Shown here one piece after another: positions 40,739 through 49,721 of a stretch of DNA of 64,000 nucleotides (its first letter is position 1; each line of letters begins with the position of its first letter). The translations under genes were made by a program, and so were the position numbers. The stretch lies in contig JACPDN010000015.1 of the NCBI GenBank assembly GCA_016183985.1, positions 95,132 through 159,131 of the forward strand, in the 5' to 3' direction. The notes below the pieces were generated by a model that had not been told where the DNA came from, made no database searches, and was given only the letters and a program-made list of their open reading frames with translations. The stretch is from Pseudomonadota bacterium (GTDB lineage Bacteria; Pseudomonadota; Alphaproteobacteria; Dongiales; Dongiaceae).

Positions 40739-42297
40739 TAGCCGCGAAACTTCTTGAGCTTGCGCCCGATCATGCCGCGCGCCTCACGCGACATGGCGGG
40801 CAGGAAAATCGCATAGAGCGGGACGCCGATGGCCACGGCTACCAGCACGAGATGCAGCGGTTCGGCGATATAGGGCCGGGCAAAATGCATGAAGGCCCAG
40901 ACGCCGGCTCCCATTAGACAAGAGGCAAGGAACGGCGGCAGGCTGGCCCGCGCCGTCTCGCGATAATCGATGCCGGCGCGACGTTTCAGCAACCAAAGAT
41001 TGATCGGGAAGGTGATATAGGCACGAGCGACATAAGCGATTGCCACCGCTACGATGCCATAGGGGGCGGCGATCCATGTCATCGCCAAGGTCAGCCCGAG
41101 TTGAACGAGCGACAAGGTTCGCATGTCGGAGCCACGGCCTATAGCGCTCAGCATGGGCGAGGCGAAGTAATTCAGCGTGAAGGGAATAACCATCAGCGCA
41201 AATATCTGCGCCAGGATGCCCGATGCCACCCATTGTTCGCCATAGAGAACGGGCACCGCATCCGGCGCGATGACACCGAAGCCGACCAATGCCGGAAACG
41301 AGATCATGGAGCTTGCCAGGATCATGCCGCGATAGGCCTTGATCAGATCCTGGCGATTGTCCTGCAGGCGCGAGAAAGTCTGGACGGCGACGGTCGTGAA
41401 GGGTTGAATGGCGCCGTTCGTTACCAATTCGGTCATGCGCCAAGCGGTGCGGTAGATGCCGACCGCCGCGGCACCGATTGTGGCACCGATAACGAGATCC
41501 TGAATGCGCACCAGGAAAAGGAAGACGATCTGGGCGAAAGCCATGTTCGACCCGAAGCCCCAGATCTCGCGCAGACATTCCTTGTTGAATTTGCGTCCCG
41601 GCACCCAGCGATAGGCCTGCCAGGAGACCAGCGTATTGAGAATCTCGGTGACGACGCGCTGAACCACCAAGCTCCAGATGCCCCAGCCAGCATAGGCGGC
41701 GGCAATCGCCGCCGCGCCGCCCAGCGTGCCACTGATCGCCGTCCGAATGGCCAGCGATTTATGATTAAATCGACGCATACAGCCGGCTGCATGTGATGCG
41801 CCGGCAGCTACGATCGGCAACAAGCCCGCCACCACCATAAGTGGGCCGGCCGCATAGGGTTGGCCGATGAGGCCAAGAACCGGTTCGGCCAGGGCGATCA
41901 CGGCAAGCGATGTCACGCAAGCCAGCGCCATGTTGGTCCAGAAGATCGTGTCCTGCAATTCCGGCGTCAGCACCTTGGCGCGGGCGATATAGTTCGTCAT
42001 GCCGCCATTGGCGAGGATGCGGCTGAATTCAGAGAACAACGTGACGATGGCGAAGGTGCCGATATCGTGCGGCGACAACAGCCGCGCCAGCACGACGAAG
42101 ACCACAAAAGCGAAGAACTGATTTGATGCCAGGCGTAGCGCTGTCCAGACGATCGAAATACGCGTCTTGCGCTTGAGATCGCGGTTATACGTGCCCTGCT
42201 CGTCATCTTCCGTCGCCACCGCCGCCTGCCTCGTTTTTTCTTGTCTGCCGATCACTGGAAGATCGGGTGTGCGGTGTAGTTCAATGTGCGAACGCAT
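40738..42297 (-). CDS. Lipopolysaccharide/exopolysaccharide flippase (Wzx-like, polysaccharide transporter family)
   Basis: A 519-residue protein with 12 to 14 hydrophobic segments after a roughly 45-residue soluble N-terminus. RISIVWTALRLASNQFFAFV and VVLARLLSPHDIGTFAIVTL mark the first helices of the MOP/PST flippase family. FGSNMAFAQIVFLFLVRIQD and AVGIYRTAWRMTELVTN occur later. It would move the lipid-linked repeat unit to the periplasmic face. The start overlaps the upstream GT25 gene by 17 nt, and a later start is possible. Confidence 0.87.
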   Translation of the reverse strand: MRSHIELHRTPDLPVIGRQEKTRQAAVATEDDEQGTYNRDLKRKTRISIVWTALRLASNQFFAFVVFVVLARLLSPHDIGTFAIVTLFSEFSRILANGGMTNYIARAKVLTPELQDTIFWTNMALACVTSLAVIALAEPVLGLIGQPYAAGPLMVVAGLLPIVAAGASHAAGCMRRFNHKSLAIRTAISGTLGGAAAIAAAYAGWGIWSLVVQRVVTEILNTLVSWQAYRWVPGRKFNKECLREIWGFGSNMAFAQIVFLFLVRIQDLVIGATIGAAAVGIYRTAWRMTELVTNGAIQPFTTVAVQTFSRLQDNRQDLIKAYRGMILASSMISFPALVGFGVIAPDAVPVLYGEQWVASGILAQIFALMVIPFTLNYFASPMLSAIGRGSDMRTLSLVQLGLTLAMTWIAAPYGIVAVAIAYVARAYITFPINLWLLKRRAGIDYRETARASLPPFLASCLMGAGVWAFMHFARPYIAEPLHLVLVAVAIGVPLYAIFLPAMSREARGMIGRKLKKFRG

Positions 42298-43090
42298 GCC
42301 GGAGCCGACGAATTGCCTTGGCCTTTCTCAGCCGCATGCGCTCGACAAAGCGACGGATGCGGCGCTGGATACGAAGATGTGCCGGCATAGGATATTTTTC
42401 GAACCGACTGGCGCCGATGATTGATGTGCCCGATTCCTCGATGAGCGGAAATGGAAAGACCGCAAGATTGCGCACCCCATGCGCCCAGCTGCGATCAAGC
42501 TCATCATCGATGGGCCGGCGCACGACGCGGCAATGCCGCAACAACCGAGCCGCGGCGACTTTGGTGATCAGATATCCCTGGGTGCCATAGGCAAAATCGG
42601 AAAGCTCGACCAGCGAGCGGGAGCGATCGACGAAGGCGTTCATCAGGACGATCTGGCGCACCGGATATTTGTAGTAGAGTCGCAGATAGTCGATCTTGAA
42701 CGCGGAAAGATCCGTTTCGATGATCTTCTTGAGGTATTCCCAGTCGACGATCACGTCATCTTCCAGGACGACATATTGGTCGACGTCGTCTTCAACCAAT
42801 TGCTCCCAGATCGCATAATGACTGGAATAGCAGCCGAGCTCACCGGGTCGCAATGGCCGGCCATGAGTCAACAACGCCTCGGTCTCGTCATAGACGAGAG
42901 TCGGATGCAATTTGGTATAGGCGTCGAAGAAGCTCCACGGCACATTGGCGCCAGCGGCCCGTTCAGTGAATCGTTGCTGACGGTCGGTTGCATTTGCCAT
43001 GCTGACGACGAACACTTTGGTGCGTTTCGGCGCGACGCCGACCGCATCCATCAACACCCCACTGTCCATCGCCCTCACCGCGTCAGCCAC
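42281..43090 (-). CDS. Glycosyltransferase family 25 protein
   Basis: A 269-residue GT25-type (LPS biosynthesis) glycosyltransferase with TKVFVVSMANATDRQQRFTE near residue 25, RPLRPGELGCYSSHYAIWEQ, the acidic YVVLEDDVIVDWEYLKKI and YGTQGYLITKVAAARLLRHC. These match the GT25 pattern of an N-terminal strand with N-x-x-x-R, an ELGCxxSH motif and an ED(D) motif. GTG 43090 is one possible start, ATG 43069 another with GAGGG upstream. It lies between the secretion ATPase and flippase genes. Confidence 0.87.
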   Translation of the reverse strand: MADAVRAMDSGVLMDAVGVAPKRTKVFVVSMANATDRQQRFTERAAGANVPWSFFDAYTKLHPTLVYDETEALLTHGRPLRPGELGCYSSHYAIWEQLVEDDVDQYVVLEDDVIVDWEYLKKIIETDLSAFKIDYLRLYYKYPVRQIVLMNAFVDRSRSLVELSDFAYGTQGYLITKVAAARLLRHCRVVRRPIDDELDRSWAHGVRNLAVFPFPLIEESGTSIIGASRFEKYPMPAHLRIQRRIRRFVERMRLRKAKAIRRLRHAFAH

Positions 43091-43102
43091 GTTGTGCTCG
43101 TT

Positions 43103-44167
43103 TCAGTTAGCCCGCAGGAAAGTACGCCGGAACCATGACGGCCGCGTTTCGGCCTCCCGCCCAATCGACGCAAAACCACCGCCCAGATCGTTAGCCACCA
43201 ACTGGCGCCGCCTTGTTGGCGCCGGCTCCGGTGCTCTTTCCTCCGGTACAATCACAGGTTCGGGTAACGTCGCCCGTGCTTCGCCGGCCGCGCGGATCAG
43301 ATGGGTAATCTCGCGTACCGCAACCGGATCCTCCGGTCCACCGATCCCCGCAAAAACCGAGACGCCATTGCTCATGCGGTCGCCGACGACGCGGAAAATA
43401 TGGTCGAGATCGACGTCGCGCACCTGATCGGCATAGGCGTAGACCAGCGCCATGTCGCAGATGGAATTGATGAGGCGCGGCACGCCGCCGGAGAAGTATT
43501 GAATGCCGCCCACCGCCATATCGTTGAAGATCGGCGCATCCGTGCCAGCGACCCGCAACCGGTGCGTAATGTAATGCAGTGTCTCCGCACAGGTCAGCGG
43601 CGCCAGATGATAAGAGACGCTGATTCGCTGCGCGAACTGGCTAAGCTCGGGTCGGCGCAATTTCTCGAGCAGCTCTGGCTGGCCCACCAGGATGATCTGC
43701 AGCAGCAGATCCTTGTCAGCATTGATATTGGAGAGCAGGCGTAACTCTTCGAGCGCTTCGATGGTGAGGTTCTGCGCTTCATCGACGATGAGGACGGATC
43801 GCTTGCCGGCACCATATTCCTCGATCAGGAACAACATCAGGTCCTGATGGATTTCGGCACGAGACTTGCCGGACGGATTCCTGCCGAAGGCGGTGAGTGC
43901 CCAGGAGGCAACGTCGGTCAACGCGCTGTGCGTATTGGAAATGAGGCCGAGGCGAATATCCCGGTCCATGCGCCGCAATAAGGCGCGGATCAACGTCGTC
44001 TTGCCGGATCCGATCTCGCCGGTAATGGCGCAGAAGCCCGCTTGGCCGGCCAGACTGTATTCCAGCATATTGAGCGCCAGCGAATGCTTGCTGCTCAGGA
44101 ACAGGAAGTCAGGATCCGGCAGAAGCGAGAACGGCTTCTCATTGAGCCCGAAGAACTCTTCATACAT
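43103..44167 (-). CDS. AAA ATPase of the XrtA/PEP-CTERM-associated secretion ATPase (ExeA/GspA-like) family
   Basis: A 354-residue AAA ATPase beginning MYEEFFGLNEKPFSLLPDPD, the classic opening of ExeA-like ATPases. Walker A is CAITGEIGSGKTTLIRALL near residues 45-63 and Walker B SVLIVDEAQNL near 123-133. NINADKDLLLQIILVGQPEL, LTCAETLHYITHRLRVAGTD and FSGGVPRLINSICDMALVYA complete the core. A proline-rich tail (about 290-340) follows. The PEP-CTERM subfamily is a standard member of exosortase-linked exopolysaccharide loci. It sits directly upstream of the GT25 gene and downstream of the kinase-like gene. Confidence 0.87.
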   Translation of the reverse strand: MYEEFFGLNEKPFSLLPDPDFLFLSSKHSLALNMLEYSLAGQAGFCAITGEIGSGKTTLIRALLRRMDRDIRLGLISNTHSALTDVASWALTAFGRNPSGKSRAEIHQDLMLFLIEEYGAGKRSVLIVDEAQNLTIEALEELRLLSNINADKDLLLQIILVGQPELLEKLRRPELSQFAQRISVSYHLAPLTCAETLHYITHRLRVAGTDAPIFNDMAVGGIQYFSGGVPRLINSICDMALVYAYADQVRDVDLDHIFRVVGDRMSNGVSVFAGIGGPEDPVAVREITHLIRAAGEARATLPEPVIVPEERAPEPAPTRRRQLVANDLGGGFASIGREAETRPSWFRRTFLRAN

Positions 44168-44225
44168 GGCGACCTACCCCAGCCGGCCACTGACGGGAAG
44201 AAATGACGACTGCGAACGGGCACGA

Positions 44226-45011
44226 TCAATGCGCATTGAGCAGCGTTCCAACGATCGGCTTATTGCCCAGGAGGCGCGCCGATTTCTCCAGCTCGTTCTT
44301 TGTCGTCTTGCCACTACGCGTGACAAGCAGCACCGCCTCGACATTCGGCAGAAAACCCAAAGTATCGCCGGAGGGAATGAGCGGCGGCATGTCATAAATG
44401 ATGATGCGGTCGTGATAGCGGCTGCGCAACTCGCGCGCCAGCGCCGCCATGCGCGGCGAACTCAAGACTTCTGCGGCCTCACCATTGGGAATGCGGGCTC
44501 CAAGCACCACCAGACGCGGCACGCCCGGACTCACCATGCATTCCTTGAGTTCGACATCGCCATGGAGGTAATCATCGATTCCCGCCGGCGGCGTAATGCG
44601 GAATTTCTGGGCAATACCGGGATCGCGCAAATTGAGATCCACCAGCAGCACCGTCTGATTGACATCGAGTGCGATCGCCAACGCGAGGTTTGCCGCTGTC
44701 GTGGTGACGCCGGCTCCGCTCTCCGGGCTGGTGATGGCGAGCGAGGTCATGTTGTTGGCACGCAGGCGCTGCAGCACCTGCGTACGCAGCAAGCTGTAGG
44801 TATCGGAAACGGGGTGGCCCAGCGCATCCGCCACCAGCCGCTCCTCATTCATGCGGCGCGCATCGAGCGGTGCCACGGCCGTTTCAGTGTAGGCCGGCGC
44901 AACGCCATTGACGGACGCCCGCCCGCCCGGGCTGTTGGCGGGGCGGAACTGCTTCAGATTGCCGGCGCGTGACTCGCGTGCCCGCGCCATCGCTTTTTCA
45001 ATCTGCTCCAC
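44226..45011 (-). CDS. CpsD/CapB-family tyrosine-kinase-like ATPase with altered Walker A motif
   Basis: A 261-residue protein of the bacterial tyrosine-kinase/ParA-like group associated with exopolysaccharide loci. It has SDTYSLLRTQVLQRLRANN, Walker A-prime VLLVDLNLRDPG and a Walker B-like strand IIIYDMPPLIPSGD. The P-loop reads ITSPESGAGVTTTAANLA (residues 93-110): valine 102 (GTC at 44706-44708) replaces the invariant lysine of G-K-T. No C-terminal tyrosine cluster is present, as the protein ends LLGNKPIVGTLLNAH. It may bind nucleotide weakly or act as a pseudokinase. GTG 45011 is preceded by AAGGAG. Its chain-length partner is encoded separately at 53.5-55.2 kb. Confidence 0.82.
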   Translation of the reverse strand: MEQIEKAMARARESRAGNLKQFRPANSPGGRASVNGVAPAYTETAVAPLDARRMNEERLVADALGHPVSDTYSLLRTQVLQRLRANNMTSLAITSPESGAGVTTTAANLALAIALDVNQTVLLVDLNLRDPGIAQKFRITPPAGIDDYLHGDVELKECMVSPGVPRLVVLGARIPNGEAAEVLSSPRMAALARELRSRYHDRIIIYDMPPLIPSGDTLGFLPNVEAVLLVTRSGKTTKNELEKSARLLGNKPIVGTLLNAH

Positions 45012-45233
45012 GGTGATCTCCTTCGTCGAAGCTCAGTTGAGAAGCGCCCCGAGCTTGCCGGCAATTGCTGCAAGTGCGAAATCGAACTATATCCATCTCG
45101 CCGCGCGCTGATAAGCGTTTCCAGCCAGATGAGACGAGACAAATCTGAATCTCTGCGCGAGCACGGTACATATCGACAAATTCTCTACTGACTTACAGCA
45201 TGGTGGTGGCAAAACATGTGTGGCGCGATAGTG

Positions 45234-46232
45234 TCACCGTGACATTGCAGCGACACTCGGACGCGCAGCATATCCGCGATACCACGCGACGAAGCGCGCA
45301 ACACCATCGGCAAGCGGAACCTTCGGCGCATAGCCGAGTTCCAAGCGGCTGGCGGAAATGTCGGCCCAGGTTGCCGGCACATCGCCGGGCGATGGCGGCA
45401 GATAATTGATCTCGGCGCGACAGCCGCACGCCTCCTCAATGAGCGCGATCAGATGCGACAGTTTTTCCGGCTGATCATCGCCCAAATTAAAAAGCCGATG
45501 CGGGATGACGCCTTCGGGCGGCCTATCGAGGGCCGCCACAACGCCATCGACGATATCGTCGACATAGGTGAAATCCCGGCTCTGGCTGCCGTCGCCATTC
45601 ACCTCAATGGGGCGCCCGGTGAGGATCGCTTGTGTGAACTTGAAATAGGCCATATCCGGCCTGCCCGCGGGCCCATAGACGGTGAAGAAACGCAAGCCCG
45701 TCAATGGAATCTTGTAAAGGCTGGCATAAGACGCGCTCATCAGCTCGTCTGCACGCTTGGTCGCCGCATAGAGCGAAACGGGCTGCTCCACAGGGTCATC
45801 CAACGAAAAAGGAACGCGCTGGCTGGCGCCATAAACCGAGCTCGAACTTGCATAGACCATATGGCGCAGGCCGGGAATGCTGCGCGCCAGCTCCAGCAGA
45901 TGCAGATGTCCGGCCAGATTGGCGTTGAGATAGTCGAGCGGCTTGTCGATCGAATGCCGAACCCCAGCCTGGGCCGCGAGATGCACGATTCGTCCGATCT
46001 CGCCGAGATGGGGCCGGAGTGCCACCTGCAGCACCGATTGCTCGGCAATATCGGCCCTCACAAAGCGGAAGTTGGGATGACCCAGCAGGCCAGCCAATCG
46101 CCCTTCTTTCAGACTGACATCGTAATAGGTGTTGAGGTTGTCGAGCCCGATGACCGTTTCGCCGCGCTTGAGAAGCGCCTGGCTGACAAAGGACCCGATG
46201 AAGCCGGCCGCGCCAGTTACCAATACACCCAT
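45234..46232 (-). CDS. NAD-dependent epimerase, probable UDP-glucuronate 4-epimerase
   Basis: A 332-residue extended SDR with VTGAAGFIGSFVSQALLKRG at the N-terminus, DNLNTYYDVSLKEGRL, ASSSSVYGASQRVPFSLDDP, YAATKRADELMSASYASLY and LRFFTVYGPAGRPDMAYFKF. The DNxNxYYDxxLKxxRL and GRPDMAYFKFT segments are characteristic of UDP-glucuronate 4-epimerases (CapI/LpsL type), which make UDP-galacturonate from the Ugd product. It follows the CTERM gene and its terminator, and precedes the kinase-like gene after 222 bp. Confidence 0.88.
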   Translation of the reverse strand: MGVLVTGAAGFIGSFVSQALLKRGETVIGLDNLNTYYDVSLKEGRLAGLLGHPNFRFVRADIAEQSVLQVALRPHLGEIGRIVHLAAQAGVRHSIDKPLDYLNANLAGHLHLLELARSIPGLRHMVYASSSSVYGASQRVPFSLDDPVEQPVSLYAATKRADELMSASYASLYKIPLTGLRFFTVYGPAGRPDMAYFKFTQAILTGRPIEVNGDGSQSRDFTYVDDIVDGVVAALDRPPEGVIPHRLFNLGDDQPEKLSHLIALIEEACGCRAEINYLPPSPGDVPATWADISASRLELGYAPKVPLADGVARFVAWYRGYAARPSVAAMSR

Positions 46233-46292
46233 TCAGAAAACCTCTTGAAGTCGCGCATCCCGGTGCGAGTGGGACGCACATAAGCCCAAAGC

Positions 46293-46317
46293 AAAACCCC
46301 CAGGCGGATGCTGGGGG
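46293..46317 (-). terminator. Intrinsic terminator of the CTERM-protein gene
   Basis: On the minus strand, CCCCCAG and CTGGGGG arms (46297-46303 and 46311-46317) form a 7-bp stem with a 7-base loop, followed by TTTT (46293-46296). It lies about 40 bp after the CTERM-protein stop codon and before the epimerase gene, so the abundant small exported protein is probably made from its own transcript. Confidence 0.8.
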
Positions 46318-46357
46318 CTTCACTCATAGGCAGGAAATGAAAACAGAACGCCGGATC

Positions 46358-46891
46358 TTAGGCCTGGGAAGCCGCCTTGCGCCGACGATACGCGGCCAAA
46401 CCCATGCCGCCGAGGGCAGTGCCGAACAGCAACAGCGCCGGTGGGATCGGAGTCTCCGTCACCTTGACGTTGAAGCTATAGTTATAAGCATTACCCAGGG
46501 GCGAGCTGTCGCCGCTGATGCGGAAGAAATAATCGCCCGCCGCCAGATCGGCATAGTTGAAACTGATACCGGTGCCGGACGGATCGCTGTAGTGACCGAG
46601 CGTGGTGTCGTCGCCGATCTTGAAGAGGTCGAGCGAGAAATTGAGGCTATCGACCACTTGCCCAAAGATGCTGCTGAGGTCGGTGATTTCGCCGACCAGC
46701 GTGCTACTCACATCGGCGAGTGAGAAGTAGATCGAATCGGTAAACGTCTGAATGTTGCTGCCGAAGTTTGCGACGAAGCCCGTCGTATCGGTGCTGAGCG
46801 TACCGAGATCGAAGTTCGATGCTTTTGCCGGGGTATGCGCAACGCCGAGGGACAGGCCGGCGGCGAAGAGCAATGCGATTATCTTCTTCAT
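46358..46891 (-). CDS. PEP-CTERM/VPLPA-like sorting-signal protein (exosortase substrate)
   Basis: A 177-residue exported protein. Sec signal MKKIIALLFAAGLSLGVAHT with cleavage after AKA; a central Asp/Ser/Thr-rich domain with a GDYFFRISGDSSPLGNAYNY strand pair. The C-terminal sorting signal is PIPPALLLFGTALGGMGLAA followed by YRRRK. The IPPA-hydrophobic-basic arrangement resembles the VPLPA-CTERM variant recognised by exosortase D. ATG 46891 is preferred with AGGGA upstream. It is probably cleaved by the exosortase at 55.2-56.8 kb and attached to or secreted with the polysaccharide. A terminator directly follows. Confidence 0.85.
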   Translation of the reverse strand: MKKIIALLFAAGLSLGVAHTPAKASNFDLGTLSTDTTGFVANFGSNIQTFTDSIYFSLADVSSTLVGEITDLSSIFGQVVDSLNFSLDLFKIGDDTTLGHYSDPSGTGISFNYADLAAGDYFFRISGDSSPLGNAYNYSFNVKVTETPIPPALLLFGTALGGMGLAAYRRRKAASQA

Positions 46892-47309
46892 GTTTTCCCT
46901 GCCATCTTTAACTGGGTCGTTTTTACTGATGATCAGTCGACAGAACGCGCTGCGCAGTGATTTTGGCAATCTGCGATGCGCTGGGCGGATGCCGACGAGT
47001 TATCGCAACTGCAAATTATCATTTGCTGCGTGACGCCTGCTGTGGTGACTCTGCGTTATTGCTGTGACATTTATCGCAATCTGCAGCGGCGCAATTTCAC
47101 GCACGTGATCATCCTTTGAGCACAGGTGCTTATCTTTTGCGCAGCCCATTCTCCGCCTCTTGACGCTCGGTCGCCATTCGCATGATTTTGATGCAAGCGA
47201 AACGCACCGATATGCCGACGTCTTTCTTTGTCGATTGAGGCGCCGCAGAAAAAATCTCCGACATTCGGCCGTAACGCCTCTGTCGCCAAATACTTCTACA
47301 AGGAATTAC
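46892..47309. promoter_or_regulatory. Divergent spacer between the CTERM-protein and PrsT genes
   Basis: These 418 bases contain no supported gene. GTTATCGCAACTGCA (46999-47013) and TTTATCGCAATCTGCA (47070-47085) are related direct repeats 71 bp apart; GCAATCTGC also recurs near 46965. TTTATCGCAAT is identical to a site in the 36-kb spacer. I looked for a sigma-54 promoter, as reported for some PEP-CTERM loci, and found none with correct spacing. Confidence 0.4.
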
Positions 47310-49721
47310 ATGACTTCCGTCGCCGCTATTTTGCGCAAACTTCTTCTCGCAACTCTCCTGCTGGCGGCAGCCTGCGGTTCACCGCAGGAACGCGAGGCTA
47401 AGCACATTGAAAGCGGCAAGGCGCTTTACGACAGCGGCGACCTGGTGAAAGCCATTCTCGAATTCCGCAACGCACTGCAGATCAATCCGCGCGGCGTCGA
47501 AGCGCGCTACTATGTCGGCCTCATCCTTGAGCGCCAGGGCAATCTGCCAGCTGCCCTTTCCGCATTCCAAGAGGTTTCATTACAGAATCCGACCCACCGT
47601 GATGCGCAACGGAAGCTCGGCCAATACGCGCTGATGGGCGCTGACCCGGAAAAGGCGATGCTGCACGCCGACAAACTCATCAGCCTCGATCCAAACAGCG
47701 CTGACGGCCATACCATGCGTGCGGCAGCCCTTTTGATGAAAGGAAAGCTCACTGAAGTCGAAGCCGAGGCCAGAGCGGCCCTTGCTTTGAAGCCCAACGA
47801 CCCAGACACGCTTATCGTGCTCGCAAGCCAACGCGCGCGACAAAAACAGTTCGGCGAGGCGCTCGCTTTTATCGATCAAGGCCTCGTGGTCGGTCAGGAA
47901 AACACGCAGTTGTGGAGCGTGAAGCTTAAACTCCTTCGTGACCAAGGCCGTTTCGCCGAGGCTGACGATATCTTGCGCAAACTGATGTCGATCGAGCCTG
48001 ACAATCCGCGCTACGTGATCGAGCTTGCTGATCATTTGCGCCAGGACGGGAAGCTCGGCGAGGCGGAAGAGATCTTCCGCGCCGCAATCGACAGGAGCAG
48101 CGCACCAGCACTCCTCATCAATGCCTATGCCGACTTTCTCGAGCGTAATCTTGGCGCAAAAAAAGCAATCGAGGAAACGACCGCGCTAGTGAAGGCCGCC
48201 CCCAAAACCGCCAGCTACGACCTCATGCTGGCGCGCTTGAATATCAAGGCTGGACAGCTCGATACCGCCGAGCAAATCCTGACACCATTGATCGACCGAC
48301 TGGCCAATCTATCGGACAAGCTGGATGCGCGCGCCGAACTTGCCCGGATCACGCAGCTGCGCGGCAAGACCGATGATGCCCTCGCCCAGCTCAATGCCAT
48401 CCTCAAAGAGGACAGCGGGAACCGCAATTCACTTATCCTGCGCGCCAGCATCTACTTCTCCCAGGCGCGTTACGACGACACCATCGCCGATGCCCGCTCG
48501 GTGTTGAGCGAGGATCCGACATCGTCAATAGCGCTTAGCCTGCTGGCCCAAACCTATATCGCCACGAATGAGCGCGAACTTGCCGTCACAACCTTGCGGT
48601 CGCTGATCACTGTCGCACCCGGAAATGTCGACGCGCGCCTGAAGCTTGCAGGACTGCTCGCCACCAAATCGCCAACTGAAGCCGTACAACATCTCGACGC
48701 CGCGATCTTGCTCCGTCCCGGCCAGCCGGAATTGCTGGTCACCAAAGCGCAGGTGCTGATCTATTCCATGCAGTGGGATAAGGGCGAATTGATCGGCCAA
48801 AGCCTGATCGCCAATCCAGCAACGGCCGCCGCCGGCCATCAAGTTCTGGGTGAAGCTGCCTTCGTTCGGAAAGACTACGCTACCGCCGTCACCGAGTTCA
48901 AAGAAGCCTTGGCGATGGGCCGGGACTTTGTTGCGATCGGACCCAAATTGACCGAAGCACAAGCGCAAGTGGATCAGGCGGGCGGCAAAGGCGGCCAGGA
49001 TGGGGCGAGGAAACTGCTCACGGACCGTCTCACCAAGAATCCGAACGATGCAGATGCCTTGATTCTGTTGGCCAACCTTCAGCAGCGCGCCGGCGAAACC
49101 GACGATGCCGAAGGCCTGTTAAAACGGGCCATAGCGGCTGCACCTGGCAGTCGCACTGCCTATCTCAATCTTTCCCTGATTCTCAAGCAGCGCGGCGATA
49201 GGGCCGGCACAGTCGCTGTTTTGGAGCAAGCCGCCAAAGCCTTCCCGAACGACAGCCTGGTCGGTGAAAGCGTGTCGATCGCCTATGAAATAGCCGGTGA
49301 GTACGAGAAGGCGCGCAGCTCCTACGAAGCAGTACTGGCAAAATGGCCCGGCAATGTCGTCGCCTCCAACAATCTCGCGCAGCTCATCGCTGACGTCTGG
49401 CCAGTTGATAAGGCGCAACTCGATCGTGCCCGCGTCCTGGCGGAACCGTTCCGCAACAGCAACAATGCGACGTTGATCGACACACTCGGCTGGGTTCAGT
49501 TGCGGCTCGGTAATATCAACGACGCCACGATCCTGCTGGAGAAGGCGAGCTCCATGGCGCCGGCCGATCAACAGATGCTCTATCACTACGCGTTGGCACT
49601 GTCACAGAAGAACCTGAACGACAAGGCCAAGACAATATTGGCCGGCGCACTGACCGGCGAACCGTCATTCCGCGGAGTCGAGGATGCAGTCAAGCTGTCG
49701 GAAGATCTGAAAAAGAATTAA
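47310..49721 (+). CDS. prsT: PEP-CTERM system TPR-repeat lipoprotein PrsT
   Basis: An 803-residue protein with a lipoprotein-type signal, LLLATLLLAAACG (cysteine at residue 22), and then TPR repeats over most of its length, from ESGKALYDSGDLVKAILEFR to LGWVQLRLGNINDATILLEK. Size, lipobox and repeat content match PrsT, the TPR lipoprotein of exosortase-linked polysaccharide loci, thought to scaffold assembly or secretion in the periplasm. ATG 47310 has AAGGA at 47300-47304; the open frame upstream lacks a signal. It ends in a 4-nt stop overlap with the convergent polymerase/ligase gene. Confidence 0.87.
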   Translation: MTSVAAILRKLLLATLLLAAACGSPQEREAKHIESGKALYDSGDLVKAILEFRNALQINPRGVEARYYVGLILERQGNLPAALSAFQEVSLQNPTHRDAQRKLGQYALMGADPEKAMLHADKLISLDPNSADGHTMRAAALLMKGKLTEVEAEARAALALKPNDPDTLIVLASQRARQKQFGEALAFIDQGLVVGQENTQLWSVKLKLLRDQGRFAEADDILRKLMSIEPDNPRYVIELADHLRQDGKLGEAEEIFRAAIDRSSAPALLINAYADFLERNLGAKKAIEETTALVKAAPKTASYDLMLARLNIKAGQLDTAEQILTPLIDRLANLSDKLDARAELARITQLRGKTDDALAQLNAILKEDSGNRNSLILRASIYFSQARYDDTIADARSVLSEDPTSSIALSLLAQTYIATNERELAVTTLRSLITVAPGNVDARLKLAGLLATKSPTEAVQHLDAAILLRPGQPELLVTKAQVLIYSMQWDKGELIGQSLIANPATAAAGHQVLGEAAFVRKDYATAVTEFKEALAMGRDFVAIGPKLTEAQAQVDQAGGKGGQDGARKLLTDRLTKNPNDADALILLANLQQRAGETDDAEGLLKRAIAAAPGSRTAYLNLSLILKQRGDRAGTVAVLEQAAKAFPNDSLVGESVSIAYEIAGEYEKARSSYEAVLAKWPGNVVASNNLAQLIADVWPVDKAQLDRARVLAEPFRNSNNATLIDTLGWVQLRLGNINDATILLEKASSMAPADQQMLYHYALALSQKNLNDKAKTILAGALTGEPSFRGVEDAVKLSEDLKKN

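Noticed and set aside
45232..45244. Perfect short palindrome TGTCACCGTGACA at the end of the epimerase gene
   Set aside because: It overlaps the stop codon, has no U-tract and is only six base pairs per arm; chance is a sufficient explanation.
46960..46980. Possible sigma-54 promoter (TGGCAATCTGCGATGC) upstream of the PrsT gene
   Set aside because: The distance between the GG and GC elements is one base off the required spacing, so it should not be functional.
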